DNA of 64,000 nucleotides from Lotmaria passim (Eukaryota > Euglenozoa > Kinetoplastea > Trypanosomatida > Trypanosomatidae): positions 372,001 to 436,000 of the forward strand of contig CP140202.1 of assembly GCA_037349495.1 (NCBI GenBank), written 5' to 3'. Made by a program: the position numbers and the translations under genes. The notes beneath the pieces were generated by a model that was not told the DNA's origin, searched no databases, and saw only the letters and a list, made by a program, of their open reading frames with translations. Below are positions 23,101 to 30,962 of the stretch, piece after piece; positions within the stretch are counted from its first letter, which is position 1; the number at the start of each line of letters is the position of its first letter.

Positions 23101-23659
23101 TTGCGACCCGCGACTGGCCCACACCATCCTGCTGACCTTTGTGCGCACCCGGCGCTGGGACGACGCGGTGGAGTACTTCTACGAGTGCACCCGCCGCGGA
23201 CTGCGGCCGCTGGATGCGTCGCTGGAGCTTGCCATCATCGCCAGCGAGGCCGCGAGCGAGGAGTATCGGAAGACGGCGTTGATGGTCGGCACGATCGCCT
23301 CTGCGCTGGAGGACCTGTACAAGCTGAGAGGTGCGGTGCTGGAGCACATTCTGTTTGTGCAGCGCCACGTGCGGGGCGCATCAGCGTCGGCCGCAGCCGT
23401 TTCGGCCTCGACCTCTTCGGCAGCCGGCGCGTCGTCGCCGCATATCGTTGCCGCACCGGCTGACGACTCTACCGTGTCCGAGGGCACAGGGGACAGTGGC
23501 AGTGGCGGTGGTGGTGCTTTCACGTCTCGGGCTGTTCGTGACGGTGATGACGGACTTTATCGACAGGGTCGGCATAGCGACTCTCTGCAGTCATCACCGT
23601 CGTCAGCTGCGGAGGAGAGTCCATCACCCTCGTTTTCTCCGACGCAGCGACCGGAGTGA
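17105..23659 (+). CDS. Giant PPR-like (pentatricopeptide/helical repeat) protein, probably mitochondrial
   Basis: 2184 residues. The N-terminus (MRRSGRHLPVLTSLFPHSAF) is basic and hydroxylated without acids, like a mitochondrial presequence. Helix-pair repeats of PPR type are best seen at the C-terminal end, about residues 1860-2050: NALRVLQHAGAWEDATLLY, AVALQACAEGGQWELAFRVL, TILLTFVRTRRWDDAVEYFY. A single similar unit lies near 770 (LYILAQHGRLAEVLDLYQRC). The rest is helical sequence interrupted by low-complexity Ser/Ala/Gln stretches. Known biology: trypanosomatids have many PPR proteins, mostly acting in mitochondrial rRNA and mRNA maturation and in mitoribosomes. Which RNA or complex is bound here cannot be read. 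The start is the first ATG of the frame and fits the presequence. Confidence 0.65.
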   Translation: MRRSGRHLPVLTSLFPHSAFHSGSRSAGNFPSPPAPSEGGDDAAQLTKAAPGHSHAPTERLVAAATAAALPSAAYDSSARPVQVAKTPIPAVRLAPAAAALLEERSRASVLQQEVCATDVLYFMTAEAYLLQQQRQQRRQRHGPDASDEARPPSPPAPEEVTEGASCAQEGPLASSASSPFLTAESRERQLADLMVGRLPSERDETGTGQRSDAVTEPFDCVDHNTTSSRFQQQQQLFALRRRLAYLLAADDNEAGGARKARHGERGGVRRTDALSALGRRAALALSLAQDILDVSGDDRGDAWDAAGEEREGRGEDGEVCRVPATKREPSADRTGRVSVHRKDAVTSAKSLSAAIAFDHHPGRCTFVYRSLAQPVELTKNERQALLEWCAERVCAYAYAVAAAIDESGAGARQDKGDSKDHAEGGASQCSDAAVKNGSAKVCGDTLEDSMSSCRRTGGSTEAAPSVQSCAGDTAGAQAESTVPQRVTRTSALHAPPTLRLAAPTLAPQHWCVDAAAGDGDGANPAALDTQWRKGRTTRISPEVCESVLSAAAALLELAAALAHLSATQVTMDSTDAAERRSNSLVSYYGGSMKETREQDGACDHETLRCGQVVCHVVDAVCETLYRVQRSALIDDYVHRHTNRTLTTGGLTPTEPNVEAFSALCGSSSLMPLQEQLCAVFRQLSFSESLMQDVQCCVRESWSQALRLTRRMHGWNTQLQEALHLSLSSLRATHTSSETDGDSAHATEAATQAVEHAEEEGVEEEPLRTLSHSTLTVLLYILAQHGRLAEVLDLYQRCLHMSPAELFTSPKGKTPRDTPGLSRGNSRTAAAPISPQLIAQLAAANADPAAAARILSGAATSLHLSATPSSAKDPAAGCTQADCVEGVVRAGAMPQRVLSVTEYAVLLRRMIGERVSQQRHNSSSGDSGGGGHVGWWLSPSQVWRFSVGYPRNVRTTLCLMGFQVIARGGGVAAALSVEDLYVVLSISRQRVTQDRREVHKLLAALEIRAEEEDEKRESDAARGGEAGMTDGGGQEVSRSAVSPRRRRREQRWARWGVVERVPSPQEVAPPQRWPLRPPYDSSPPPFLLTSSPYRVEKAADNDCCYSSSSSLPLLARRVGAPYNARFMECLCAAFAVAQEGMLTFSESRLRSPRDPLASHAASLSSSITSRPPASVAGSAVLLSLVSREMLRLLQAVRYTRHIGSYWETALRLVAVPLQTCSATCGCDLQRGASATNMGSRCGSGGGEPRCTAVPHVHDTSLIPRHIAEQVVEEVAYALAHAAEASLAESLTRTRRLVAPLPFLAPYLSAYTVGALVQRPFRRALTWEECLALLPYTPLGSRSQLWLLRRVAQDGEGRRRRAFTEPMTSAPTPSPRSTTTATAVTQRDEKDVPLFLALTLPTLNFSQTVVHAAERLIDMQQHARRAHIRLHRQENAPDDKGKSSSNSSSNSSNSNTSTESAATLFAISAAASQRISPKGDAGADSDATLLTLLLEGHWSRALRVFERASSRVQVAGAPHVVRLLISADVWRDMADTQRRPLVRLAVQSAARAGRGGASALLEEMLETSLEHGLWHTGLYFHQCVAAEQPELVRQCRRAQLYAAQLCRGLLERTSLTRTVAQLTKAARRSQWAEAAACFLRYATASHEWARSSRRTESSSSDTVAAAGKEPSATTTTAEAAAKTPDGEVKRPAAVDNATAVPPTSAEELRMLVALMNKSSSHSDVDVDPLSKTPPSSSSSSSTPPRAFSFFAEGGRVVPAELAHVAQTVRYAMLHTPELWMHALRWLPTSALPLPYHHEVAIRALCANNPAKLRVLLPQQHAAATDETVAVPDRLATSAVTAAALSVVAAARHHCRPQHPNEMVKENQLAVANALRVLQHAGAWEDATLLYTKAVEANCMPYGATAAVLETAALGGAPWQVTLFYFFDMAQRLRPGVGATAVALQACAEGGQWELAFRVLQQSVLTQAAPVPRLVELAVSTALHCGMWARALAAAQQFRRTCDPRLAHTILLTFVRTRRWDDAVEYFYECTRRGLRPLDASLELAIIASEAASEEYRKTALMVGTIASALEDLYKLRGAVLEHILFVQRHVRGASASAAAVSASTSSAAGASSPHIVAAPADDSTVSEGTGDSGSGGGGAFTSRAVRDGDDGLYRQGRHSDSLQSSPSSAAEESPSPSFSPTQRPE

Positions 23660-24293
23660 AGCAACAGGACGACTTAACCCTTCATTTGACTCTTTTTTTT
23701 TTTAGACTTGCTGACTGTTGCTAAACAACAACAAAAAAACAAAAACAGCACATACAATCTGCTTTTTCTTTTTTGCTTACGTTTTCTAACACATTAAGAA
23801 GGACAGCAACAACAAATATCAACGAAGGAAAATAAAAGAAAAGGGGAAAAGCGAGCTTCTTCTGCTTTTTTATCAGTTCGGGGAAGTAACGTACGTCTCA
23901 CGTGGCTGTGCAGCGTTTGCTGGGATTTCATTCACAAAGCGCGAGAAGAAAAAAGCGATTTCGCATTTGCAGAGCTTTTCTCTCATCAGTTAAGCCGCTT
24001 CGATGTAAGCCGTGTCCCAGTTTTTTTTTTTTTTTCAAGTTCTTCTCTGTATCCCTCTCTCTGACGTTTGGGCTAGCATTCGCTCTTGTTCTACACCGCT
24101 CTCTCCTCATCCTTCTCCTGATTACTTCCCTCTTCATGCTGTGTCGTTCTTCAACAACTTCGTGCCGCGCTGTGCTCCCTTTTTTTTTCCTCTGTAAACA
24201 GGTGCGATTGCCATGCATATCGGCAACGTGTGTTTCCTTTGTGGTTTGATTCACGTTTATTCATTTATTGCTTCCCTTTAGCAGACAACACAA
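23660..24293 (+). other. Intergenic spacer
   Basis: No gene seen. A-rich at first (23720-23860), then CT/T-rich. A T9 run near 24180 followed by TCCTCTGTAAACAG (AG at 24200-24201) is the best acceptor for the gene at 24294. A second AG at 24282-24283 is only about 10 nt before its ATG. Confidence 0.5.
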
Positions 24294-26426
24294 ATGCGCA
24301 CCTTCGTCTTCATCAGCAACATCCCCGACTTCCTTCTCCAGCCCATCTACAAGAACGAGGCCAGCAAGGATGGAGACAAGGACGCAAACGCGAAGAAGTC
24401 GCTGACGGCGTCAAAGTTCGACCTGCGCTACGAGCGGCTGCGCCGCCTTCTCGTAGAGCACTCCTCAGGTGTGATGCTCGTCATGCACCTCGAAACCAAA
24501 GGCTACGCGCTGGCCCTCTACGCCTCAGAAGGCGAGGCGCTCGCAGCGTGTAAGGCTGATATTACACCGGAGCAGCCGGGACAGAAATACACACCGCTGC
24601 GGCTGCGCATCCTCGAAAAGGAGAAGCCGCGACCACCAGAGCCTGTTTACAACCCTTACCTCACCGTGGAGGGTGAGGAGGTGCGGAAGGTGGATCTGGC
24701 CGACACACGCGGCCTCGAGCTGGTCTACCGGGGCCGCGCTGTGGCGAAGTGGTGTCCTCGCACTCTCGCCGGCGAGGACTGTCACTTTGGCGTCTCCTGC
24801 TCGAAGCTGCACAAGGCGGCGGTGCAGCGGACGGTGCGGAAGCGGCCGCGCATCGACGAGGAGGACGCCGCGCCGAGGCTCTCGTCGGAACAGCAGCGCA
24901 CGGTGCGACAGCTGCTGGCGTGTGTGAAGGACGCACGTGCGGCCTTGGCACCAGCGTCACTGCAGATGCAAGGCTGCCGCTACGTGCCGGTGACGCAGGT
25001 GGAGATGGAGGCGATTTGCGAAGTGCCTGCTGAATCTGCGTCAGGTGAGACCAGTGCTGCTAACGACAACGACAACAACAACAGCAGCAGAAATGTGCGC
25101 AACACGGCCTACACGGATGTTCTGCGGCGTGTACAGGCGGCTATGACCACCTCGACTTCATGCTCCTCCTCCGGCACCACGTCGACTGCACCCAGTTCTT
25201 TTTGCTGCTTCCCCCGGCTGAGCTGCCCAGGCGGAGCGCCGTGGGACTGGACGGTGGAAAGCGCCGCGGGACGAGCTCTGCTGCGGCGCGACTGCCCTCT
25301 GCCGGCCAACGGCGCGCCAACGCCGCTGGAGCGTGACCTCTACATCCAACGGCTGTGGTACCACATGAACCAGCGTAATCGGTGCCGCACGGCGCAGGAG
25401 GTACTGCAGATGTTGCAAGGCAGCCGGCGCGTGCGGGAGGCGCTGCGTGACCGGCGCACGTCTTCCTACGCAAAGGGCGTCTCCTCGCTCGCCGCCACTG
25501 CAGCGCGCGTGCGCGTAGACACCAACGCGACAGCAGCGTCTGACACGGAGAGCGCCTCCGACTGCCTTTTTATTTGCTTGGAGCCGTGGCTGTACCTGCC
25601 CACGGTGGGCTGCGAGGTGACAGCTTTTCTTGAGTGGGGTGGGAGACGAGTGCGTGGCGTGGTGCAGCGTTACGGTCAGCTGCGGCTCATGACGTCTGCC
25701 ACGCTGCTCGTTTCCGCGTCGCAAGCGGCATCGCTGCCTACCGGAAGCGAGAGCTGCGCTGCCCACAACGAAATTGAAGAGGAGGAGGGTGGAGAAGGAG
25801 CTGTTCATCTTGAAACCGCAGCGCACGCGGCTCAGGCGCAGACGAGTGGAGAGGAGGCGGACGACGTGGAGGCGCTGCTGTGTCGCTACGCGGTGCTCGA
25901 GTCTGGAAGCGACGGCGTTGCGGAGGCGTCGCTGTCGAAGGAGCTTCGCGTTTTCCAGCGTTGCGTGGCGGCGGCGATCAACGACCTCTCTCGGCACCTG
26001 CGGCACCACCCGGCCTCAACCGGAGGGGAAGGCGCTGCGTGGTGTGTGCACCTCGCTGTAGCCCTTCCACACCCACTTCTCTCATCCTCGTCGTCATCAG
26101 CATCGTCGTTGTCCTTGCGGTCGGGCGAGCTGGCCACTCCAACGGCCGCCTCAGCTCGTGTGCCTCCTGCCAACACTAGTGCTGCCGCTGCCGCTGTTCC
26201 TTCAGTGGTGCTGCTGTCCTGCAGCGCGTATCAGCGTGCCTTGGAGGAATGCTCGCTGTACTCGGCCCTTGCGCCACCCGCCTCTTCTTCATCTGCGGCC
26301 GCTGCTGCTGCAGGGGAGGGAGGTGGCGAAGAGGTGGAGGTGACGTGGAACACGCAGCGGCACCCGTACATTCCACTGTTCAGCCGTGAGGTGCTTGAAA
26401 GACTCCGCGCTGATGCCACCGATTAA
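24294..26426 (+). CDS. CCCH zinc-finger protein with divergent RRM-like N-terminus
   Basis: 710 residues. The first ~105 residues resemble a divergent RNA-recognition motif: MRTFVFISNIP looks like an RNP2 strand, and GYALALYASEGEALAAC could be the last strand/helix. A single CCCH finger is explicit: C154-x8-C163-x5-C169-x3-H173, in the surrounding stretch KWCPRTLAGEDCHF. The rest is helical, with acidic and Ser/Ala-rich inserts (about 490-540 and 595-680). It ends in a short ordered stretch (TWNTQRHPYIPLFSREVLERL) that is probably conserved. CCCH proteins are common post-transcriptional regulators in kinetoplastids. RNA binding is a family-based inference; the target is unknown. Confidence 0.65.
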   Translation: MRTFVFISNIPDFLLQPIYKNEASKDGDKDANAKKSLTASKFDLRYERLRRLLVEHSSGVMLVMHLETKGYALALYASEGEALAACKADITPEQPGQKYTPLRLRILEKEKPRPPEPVYNPYLTVEGEEVRKVDLADTRGLELVYRGRAVAKWCPRTLAGEDCHFGVSCSKLHKAAVQRTVRKRPRIDEEDAAPRLSSEQQRTVRQLLACVKDARAALAPASLQMQGCRYVPVTQVEMEAICEVPAESASGETSAANDNDNNNSSRNVRNTAYTDVLRRVQAAMTTSTSCSSSGTTSTAPSSFCCFPRLSCPGGAPWDWTVESAAGRALLRRDCPLPANGAPTPLERDLYIQRLWYHMNQRNRCRTAQEVLQMLQGSRRVREALRDRRTSSYAKGVSSLAATAARVRVDTNATAASDTESASDCLFICLEPWLYLPTVGCEVTAFLEWGGRRVRGVVQRYGQLRLMTSATLLVSASQAASLPTGSESCAAHNEIEEEEGGEGAVHLETAAHAAQAQTSGEEADDVEALLCRYAVLESGSDGVAEASLSKELRVFQRCVAAAINDLSRHLRHHPASTGGEGAAWCVHLAVALPHPLLSSSSSSASSLSLRSGELATPTAASARVPPANTSAAAAAVPSVVLLSCSAYQRALEECSLYSALAPPASSSSAAAAAAGEGGGEEVEVTWNTQRHPYIPLFSREVLERLRADATD

Positions 26427-26827
26427 ACAGTTTTGCTAGCAACATAATTAAAGAAGAAGAAGAGAAAAAAGAGAGAGTCATTTTAGAAATAAAAATACAC
26501 TACCAACTATGTGCCACTCCAAGCTTGTGCTATTTGATTCTGCAACGCAAGCATCACTAGCGACAACAATGAAACAGAAGCAAACCTGCAACAACTGGAT
26601 GCACGAAACCTTCTCATTTATTTACTTATCCCGCAATGTAATTGGGAATTTGATTGACGTCTTGCTTTTCTCTTCTGGGTGCTTTTCCTTTTCTCGAACT
26701 TTCGAATGAACACAAACACACCTACGCGCATATTGAAATAGTCTATTCACCTCTTCTTTTTTTTTTTTCAATATTCAGGACATAGAAAAGAAGAACAATA
26801 AAAGCGGAGCAGTAGTCAAACGCTGTA
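26427..26827 (+). other. Intergenic spacer
   Basis: About 400 bp of A/T-rich DNA without a gene. A CT/T tract at 26745-26770 followed by CAATATTCAG (AG near 26779) is the likely acceptor for the gene at 26828. Confidence 0.5.
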
Positions 26828-29800
26828 ATGTCACCAAAGAAGAAGGGCAGTGTTGTGGCTGCCAAAGCACCTGCCACCTCGCCATCGTCGGCCCACGAAT
26901 CGATGTCCTCTGTCCATCTAAACGCGTCTACGCCGCTTTCCAAAGTCGAGAACGAACGCCGCCGCAGTCAGAGCGTGAGCGAGGCAGCCGCAGCCGCAGC
27001 CGCCACACCAAAGCGGGCGTCGCTGTCACAGCCGTTGCGCACCCCGGAGCGTCAACGCAGCCACAGCATCCACACGGTGAGTACCCCCTCGCCAGCCGTC
27101 CCCCCTGCGCCGGCCGCCACACCCGTGCCGCTGCCAGACAGAACACCGCGGCGCGAGCGCAGTCGCAGCGCTAGCAGCGGCAACAACACGACCCGGCAAA
27201 GCAAATCAGAGCTGCTTTCGCTCTCCGCCTCTCCTGTGCCACCGCCACCGCCGCCGTCATCGCCGGTGCCTGTGGCACAGCGTTTGTCCTCGCAGCAGCA
27301 GCAACAGCCGGGGACGCCGTCCAAAAAGAAAAACGATCGCGCCGCCTCTGCGCAAGAAAACAACACACCAGCGAGCGCGAAGAAAAAGACGCCGTCTGCA
27401 GCTGTTCCTGCTACTAGCGTGCCTACATCGCCAAAGAAAAAGGAGGAGAAGAGCAGCGTCGCTGCTGCTGTTGTCGCCGAGGCGGGAAGCACTGCGAGCG
27501 CCAAGGCTGAAAAGCAGCCAACCGGGACGCTGGAGCGCTTCAGCTGCGACGTGCGGCGTCGGCGCAGTCGACGCGGCGAGGGCGAGTCAGTCTCCCTCAC
27601 GGCGCACGCAGTCGAGGGTCTGATCCGTGAGTCGAAGGTGATCGCGCCGGACGTCAGTGGACTCCGCTGCCTTGCCGTGCACCCATCGGAACAGCAAGTT
27701 GTCGTGGCCCGCGAGAACGGCTCCTTGGTGCTCTATGACGTTTCCTTTTTCCAGAACATTCCGCAGTTTGTGCAGCGCCGACATACCGGCGGACAGACGC
27801 GGCGCACCATCACCAGCCTCGCCTACGTTGCTGTTCCCGCCCCCGCCTCGGCCTCCTCGATCGCCGCCACCCGCGACACGGCCACGACGACTCGCTACGT
27901 GCTGCTCGCGTCGATGATGTCGGGCCAGATCGTCGTTTACGACGCCGAGCTGCTCGTGCCCGTCGCGCTGCACCAACGCAGCGGTGGCGCTGTCTGGCAG
28001 CTGACGGTGGTCGGCCCCGCCTGCGTCTACGCAGCGATGGCGGACAGCAGCTGGCAGCAACTGCGCCTCACCTGCCGCCGTGACGGGGCAGCCCCGCAGT
28101 TGGAGTTGGTGCGGGTGGTGCCGGGCATCAGCGGCGCCGATCGCGCACTCACCGTTGCGGCGTCGCTCTCGCTGCGCATGGCGGTGGGCAGCGACGACGC
28201 CGGCAACGTCCACGCGTGGCGGCTGCCCACTTACGTTGGTGGTGCATCAAGCAGCGGCGGTGCGGCGGACGACGGCGACGGTGGCGACGACGCAGCGACG
28301 CGCGGCCGCGGTCTCGCCACTCACGAGTCGCTCTGGACGACGAAGCTGGCGAAAGGGGTGGCGCTGAGCTGCGCCGTCGTTGGTGGCACGCCGAGGCCCT
28401 GCGTGGTGGTGGGGACGTCGATGGGCGACGTGGTGCTGCTTGACGCCGCTCACGGCCACGTCTTCCAGACCTTCTCGCAGCACAAGGGCCCGGTGACGAC
28501 GCTGGTGGTGCAAAACGACACCGTCGTGTACGCCTCGGGCTGGCACGAGAGCCTGCGCAGCTACCGGTGCAGTGGCGAGGGCGACTGGTATCCAGCCGAG
28601 GTGAAGCGACGCACGCATTACCACGAGGCAAGCCAGCTCGTGCTGCTGCCGCAGCGGCAGCTCCTTCTCTCCGCGTCGCGCGACGGCACCTTTTTATACG
28701 CGCCGACGACGCAACTCTTTCACGCACCCGCGATGTACGTCGCTGTCACCACGCAGCAGTTCGCCTACGCGGCGGAGCGGGCGGTGCTGCTGCAGTCGCG
28801 CTTCGATACGATCGAGGCGTTCTGCATGGACGGGGCCGGCCGACACTGGGTGCCCTTCTTTGGCCACCGCCTCGACGGCCGCTTCCACCTGTCAGGCCTG
28901 TGGTGTGACGCCCAGCTGCATTACATCGTATTCAGCACGGAGGAGCGGGCGGGTCTTTTGAAGGTGGTGTGGCGTACACAGGCTGCCCAGGCGATTGCGC
29001 GGATTGAAGAGGTGCTGGAGTTGCCGGCGCGCACCGGCGTCGTGGATGTGTGCTGGGACACCGCCGCATCGACGCCTCAGGCGGTGGAGGAGGAGGACGT
29101 CGGAAAGAACGAGGAAGAGACAGTTGGAGAGGAAGAGGGTGCTGCTGCTGCTCGTGCCGGCGGTGCTGGTGGTGCGTCACGAGTGCTGTACGTGCTGTAC
29201 GACGACGCTGTTGCGAGTGTCACGCTGGCGGACGGCTACCCGGTGGTGCACACGGCGGTGCAGGTGCGCGGTCAAGGGTTGCTCGCAGACTCGTTGCGGC
29301 CCCACCGTGTCTTCTGCCGAGCCACCGCGGCGCCCGTTAGCAAGCGTCGTTCGCCGACCACCAATATACAAGCCACAGACGCAGTCACCGGCAGCTCCGC
29401 AAAGGAGTTGGTCATCTATGGCCACCGTGGCAGCTGCCGCATGCAGCTCATGGCGGACGGCACACCAGACGCTGACACGCTGGTTGCAGACTTGGATGAC
29501 GTGTACGAGCTGGTGGAGGAGGTGCCGGTGCTGTGCAAGCAGAAGCACAGCACCGGCAGCAACAACGACAACGGCGACGACGGTAATAACGGCGCCGACG
29601 ACAGTCGCCGCGCAAAAAGGATGAAAGGAGAGGCAACTGCAACAGGTGTTGTTGCTGCCGCCGCGGCTGCGCCTCCGGCTTTGATCGGCCTCTCAGCGAC
29701 GCAGCAGCGCTACGTCATCGGCTTTACGTTGCATTCCGCTGCCGCGGGTGCGGTGCTGCTCTCTGCGACGCTGCCACATGACGTGCGTTGGATTGCGCGC

Positions 29801-30034
29801 CTTCCCACAAAGTCCTCTTCTTCTTCCGCTTCGAGCGCGCATCAGTATCTTGGCTATTTCAGCCGTGGTCTGCTGGTGGCGTCAGGGGACTCGTGGCACA
29901 TGGTGCGCCGCATGAACGTCGAGGCTGCCTTTGTGGTGAAGGAGGGGACGGAGGTGCTGGTGCTGGAACGCAACTTGGAGAAGACGTTGGAGGCACTGCC
30001 GCTGAGCTGGAAGGTTCGCCGCTTTGGTAACTAG
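26828..30034 (+). CDS. UTP4: UTP4/cirhin-like WD40 protein of the small-subunit processome
   Basis: 1068 residues. The N-terminal ~215 residues are a Ser/Pro/Lys-rich disordered tail with KKK clusters, as in nucleolar proteins. WD40 blades then run from about residue 275: VSGLRCLAVHPSEQQVVVAR, NGSLVLYDVSFFQNIPQFV, LLASMMSGQIVVYDAEL, GGAVWQLTVVGPACVYAAM, VVVGTSMGDVVLLDAAHG and FSQHKGPVTTLVVQNDTVVY. Order and wording follow UTP4/cirhin, where blade 1 reads SGIRCVAYN...GTVEIYNL...YFQE and a later blade reads FQHHTHDVRTVAH...LISGGTD. UTP4 is a t-UTP/UTP-A subunit needed for pre-18S rRNA transcription and processing. The protein is longer than yeast or human UTP4 because of the tail and acidic or Ser-rich inserts (about 745-780 and 900-950). 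Other WD40 nucleolar proteins are possible but fit less well. Confidence 0.65.
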   Translation: MSPKKKGSVVAAKAPATSPSSAHESMSSVHLNASTPLSKVENERRRSQSVSEAAAAAAATPKRASLSQPLRTPERQRSHSIHTVSTPSPAVPPAPAATPVPLPDRTPRRERSRSASSGNNTTRQSKSELLSLSASPVPPPPPPSSPVPVAQRLSSQQQQQPGTPSKKKNDRAASAQENNTPASAKKKTPSAAVPATSVPTSPKKKEEKSSVAAAVVAEAGSTASAKAEKQPTGTLERFSCDVRRRRSRRGEGESVSLTAHAVEGLIRESKVIAPDVSGLRCLAVHPSEQQVVVARENGSLVLYDVSFFQNIPQFVQRRHTGGQTRRTITSLAYVAVPAPASASSIAATRDTATTTRYVLLASMMSGQIVVYDAELLVPVALHQRSGGAVWQLTVVGPACVYAAMADSSWQQLRLTCRRDGAAPQLELVRVVPGISGADRALTVAASLSLRMAVGSDDAGNVHAWRLPTYVGGASSSGGAADDGDGGDDAATRGRGLATHESLWTTKLAKGVALSCAVVGGTPRPCVVVGTSMGDVVLLDAAHGHVFQTFSQHKGPVTTLVVQNDTVVYASGWHESLRSYRCSGEGDWYPAEVKRRTHYHEASQLVLLPQRQLLLSASRDGTFLYAPTTQLFHAPAMYVAVTTQQFAYAAERAVLLQSRFDTIEAFCMDGAGRHWVPFFGHRLDGRFHLSGLWCDAQLHYIVFSTEERAGLLKVVWRTQAAQAIARIEEVLELPARTGVVDVCWDTAASTPQAVEEEDVGKNEEETVGEEEGAAAARAGGAGGASRVLYVLYDDAVASVTLADGYPVVHTAVQVRGQGLLADSLRPHRVFCRATAAPVSKRRSPTTNIQATDAVTGSSAKELVIYGHRGSCRMQLMADGTPDADTLVADLDDVYELVEEVPVLCKQKHSTGSNNDNGDDGNNGADDSRRAKRMKGEATATGVVAAAAAAPPALIGLSATQQRYVIGFTLHSAAAGAVLLSATLPHDVRWIARLPTKSSSSSASSAHQYLGYFSRGLLVASGDSWHMVRRMNVEAAFVVKEGTEVLVLERNLEKTLEALPLSWKVRRFGN

Positions 30035-30962
30035 GGCGTATGCGTAAGTGTGTGTATGTGTGTATGTGCATGTTTCGCTTGACCTGTTTGTCGTCTTCGA
30101 GAGCCTCCTTTTTTTTTTTTCTCTGGCTATTGTCGTTAACGAGTCAAAGGAAAAAAGAAAAGAGCCATGGTTTGTCATGAAAGGAGTGATTGCTGGTCTT
30201 TCGATTAATGATGAACGTTCTCTTTTTTTTTTTTCCACTTCTCTGAAGTGCTGTTTTGTCGAAAAGCTGCCTTTTTTTTTTGTACTCGATTTCACGAATA
30301 ACAAGTCTCAGTGACGTTTAAAAATATGTTAATGCACGTAACAGCATAGATGTGCGTCGTAAGTTAACAACAACAAGGAAAAGTGCAGGAACGAAAAACA
30401 ACAACAAAGAAGAAGCTGACATCTTTTCTAAGCTAAAAGTGCTTGTGCTCGTTTGCAGAGAAGAAAAAAAAAACGCCTGGATTTCTTCTTGTTTAGTACG
30501 ATGTATTCGTGGGTTGGATTCTGCTTCGTAGGTCACTTATGGGCTGTTGTAATCGTGACGCGACATGAGAGCTGGTTTCGACCATTTGAGCCCCGAGGTG
30601 TGCGAATGTACGGTGCCTGCTTCTCCACTGACAGGAAAACTACTTACCACGCGCCCCCGTTTGTTTTGCATGAATTGCTGAAACGCCGCTGCGCTATGTG
30701 CACCTCATTTTTTTTTTTTCTAGTCTTACTTCTTCTACTGAACCTTCTTTCTTTTTCCGTCTCATCACTTTTTTTTTTTGTGTGTGTTTGCAAAGCGAAG
30801 CTCTTTTTCTTTCAAAATTCGCGTATTTGTGTTTGTGGACTCGTAGCCAACTTCAGGAAAAGAACATCAAGAAACAAACAAAGAAGGACGCACTGTGCTT
30901 CCCTAGCGCTAATTATCTTTTTATTTTATTTTGTTTTGCTTTTAGAACAAGGGGATGCGCGC
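30035..30962 (+). other. Spacer and long 5' leader of the methyltransferase gene
   Basis: No gene seen. An open frame joins the methyltransferase frame from 30453, but its translation is dominated by poly-T-derived Phe/Leu and has no conserved look. A T-rich tract at 30915-30943 ending in TTTTAG (AG at 30943-30944) gives an acceptor about 19 nt before the ATG at 30963. Confidence 0.55.

Noticed and set aside
30453-30962. N-terminal extension of the methyltransferase frame
   Set aside because: Composition is dominated by T-run-derived Phe/Leu and Lys runs, and a good splice acceptor (30943-30944) lies just before the ATG at 30963.
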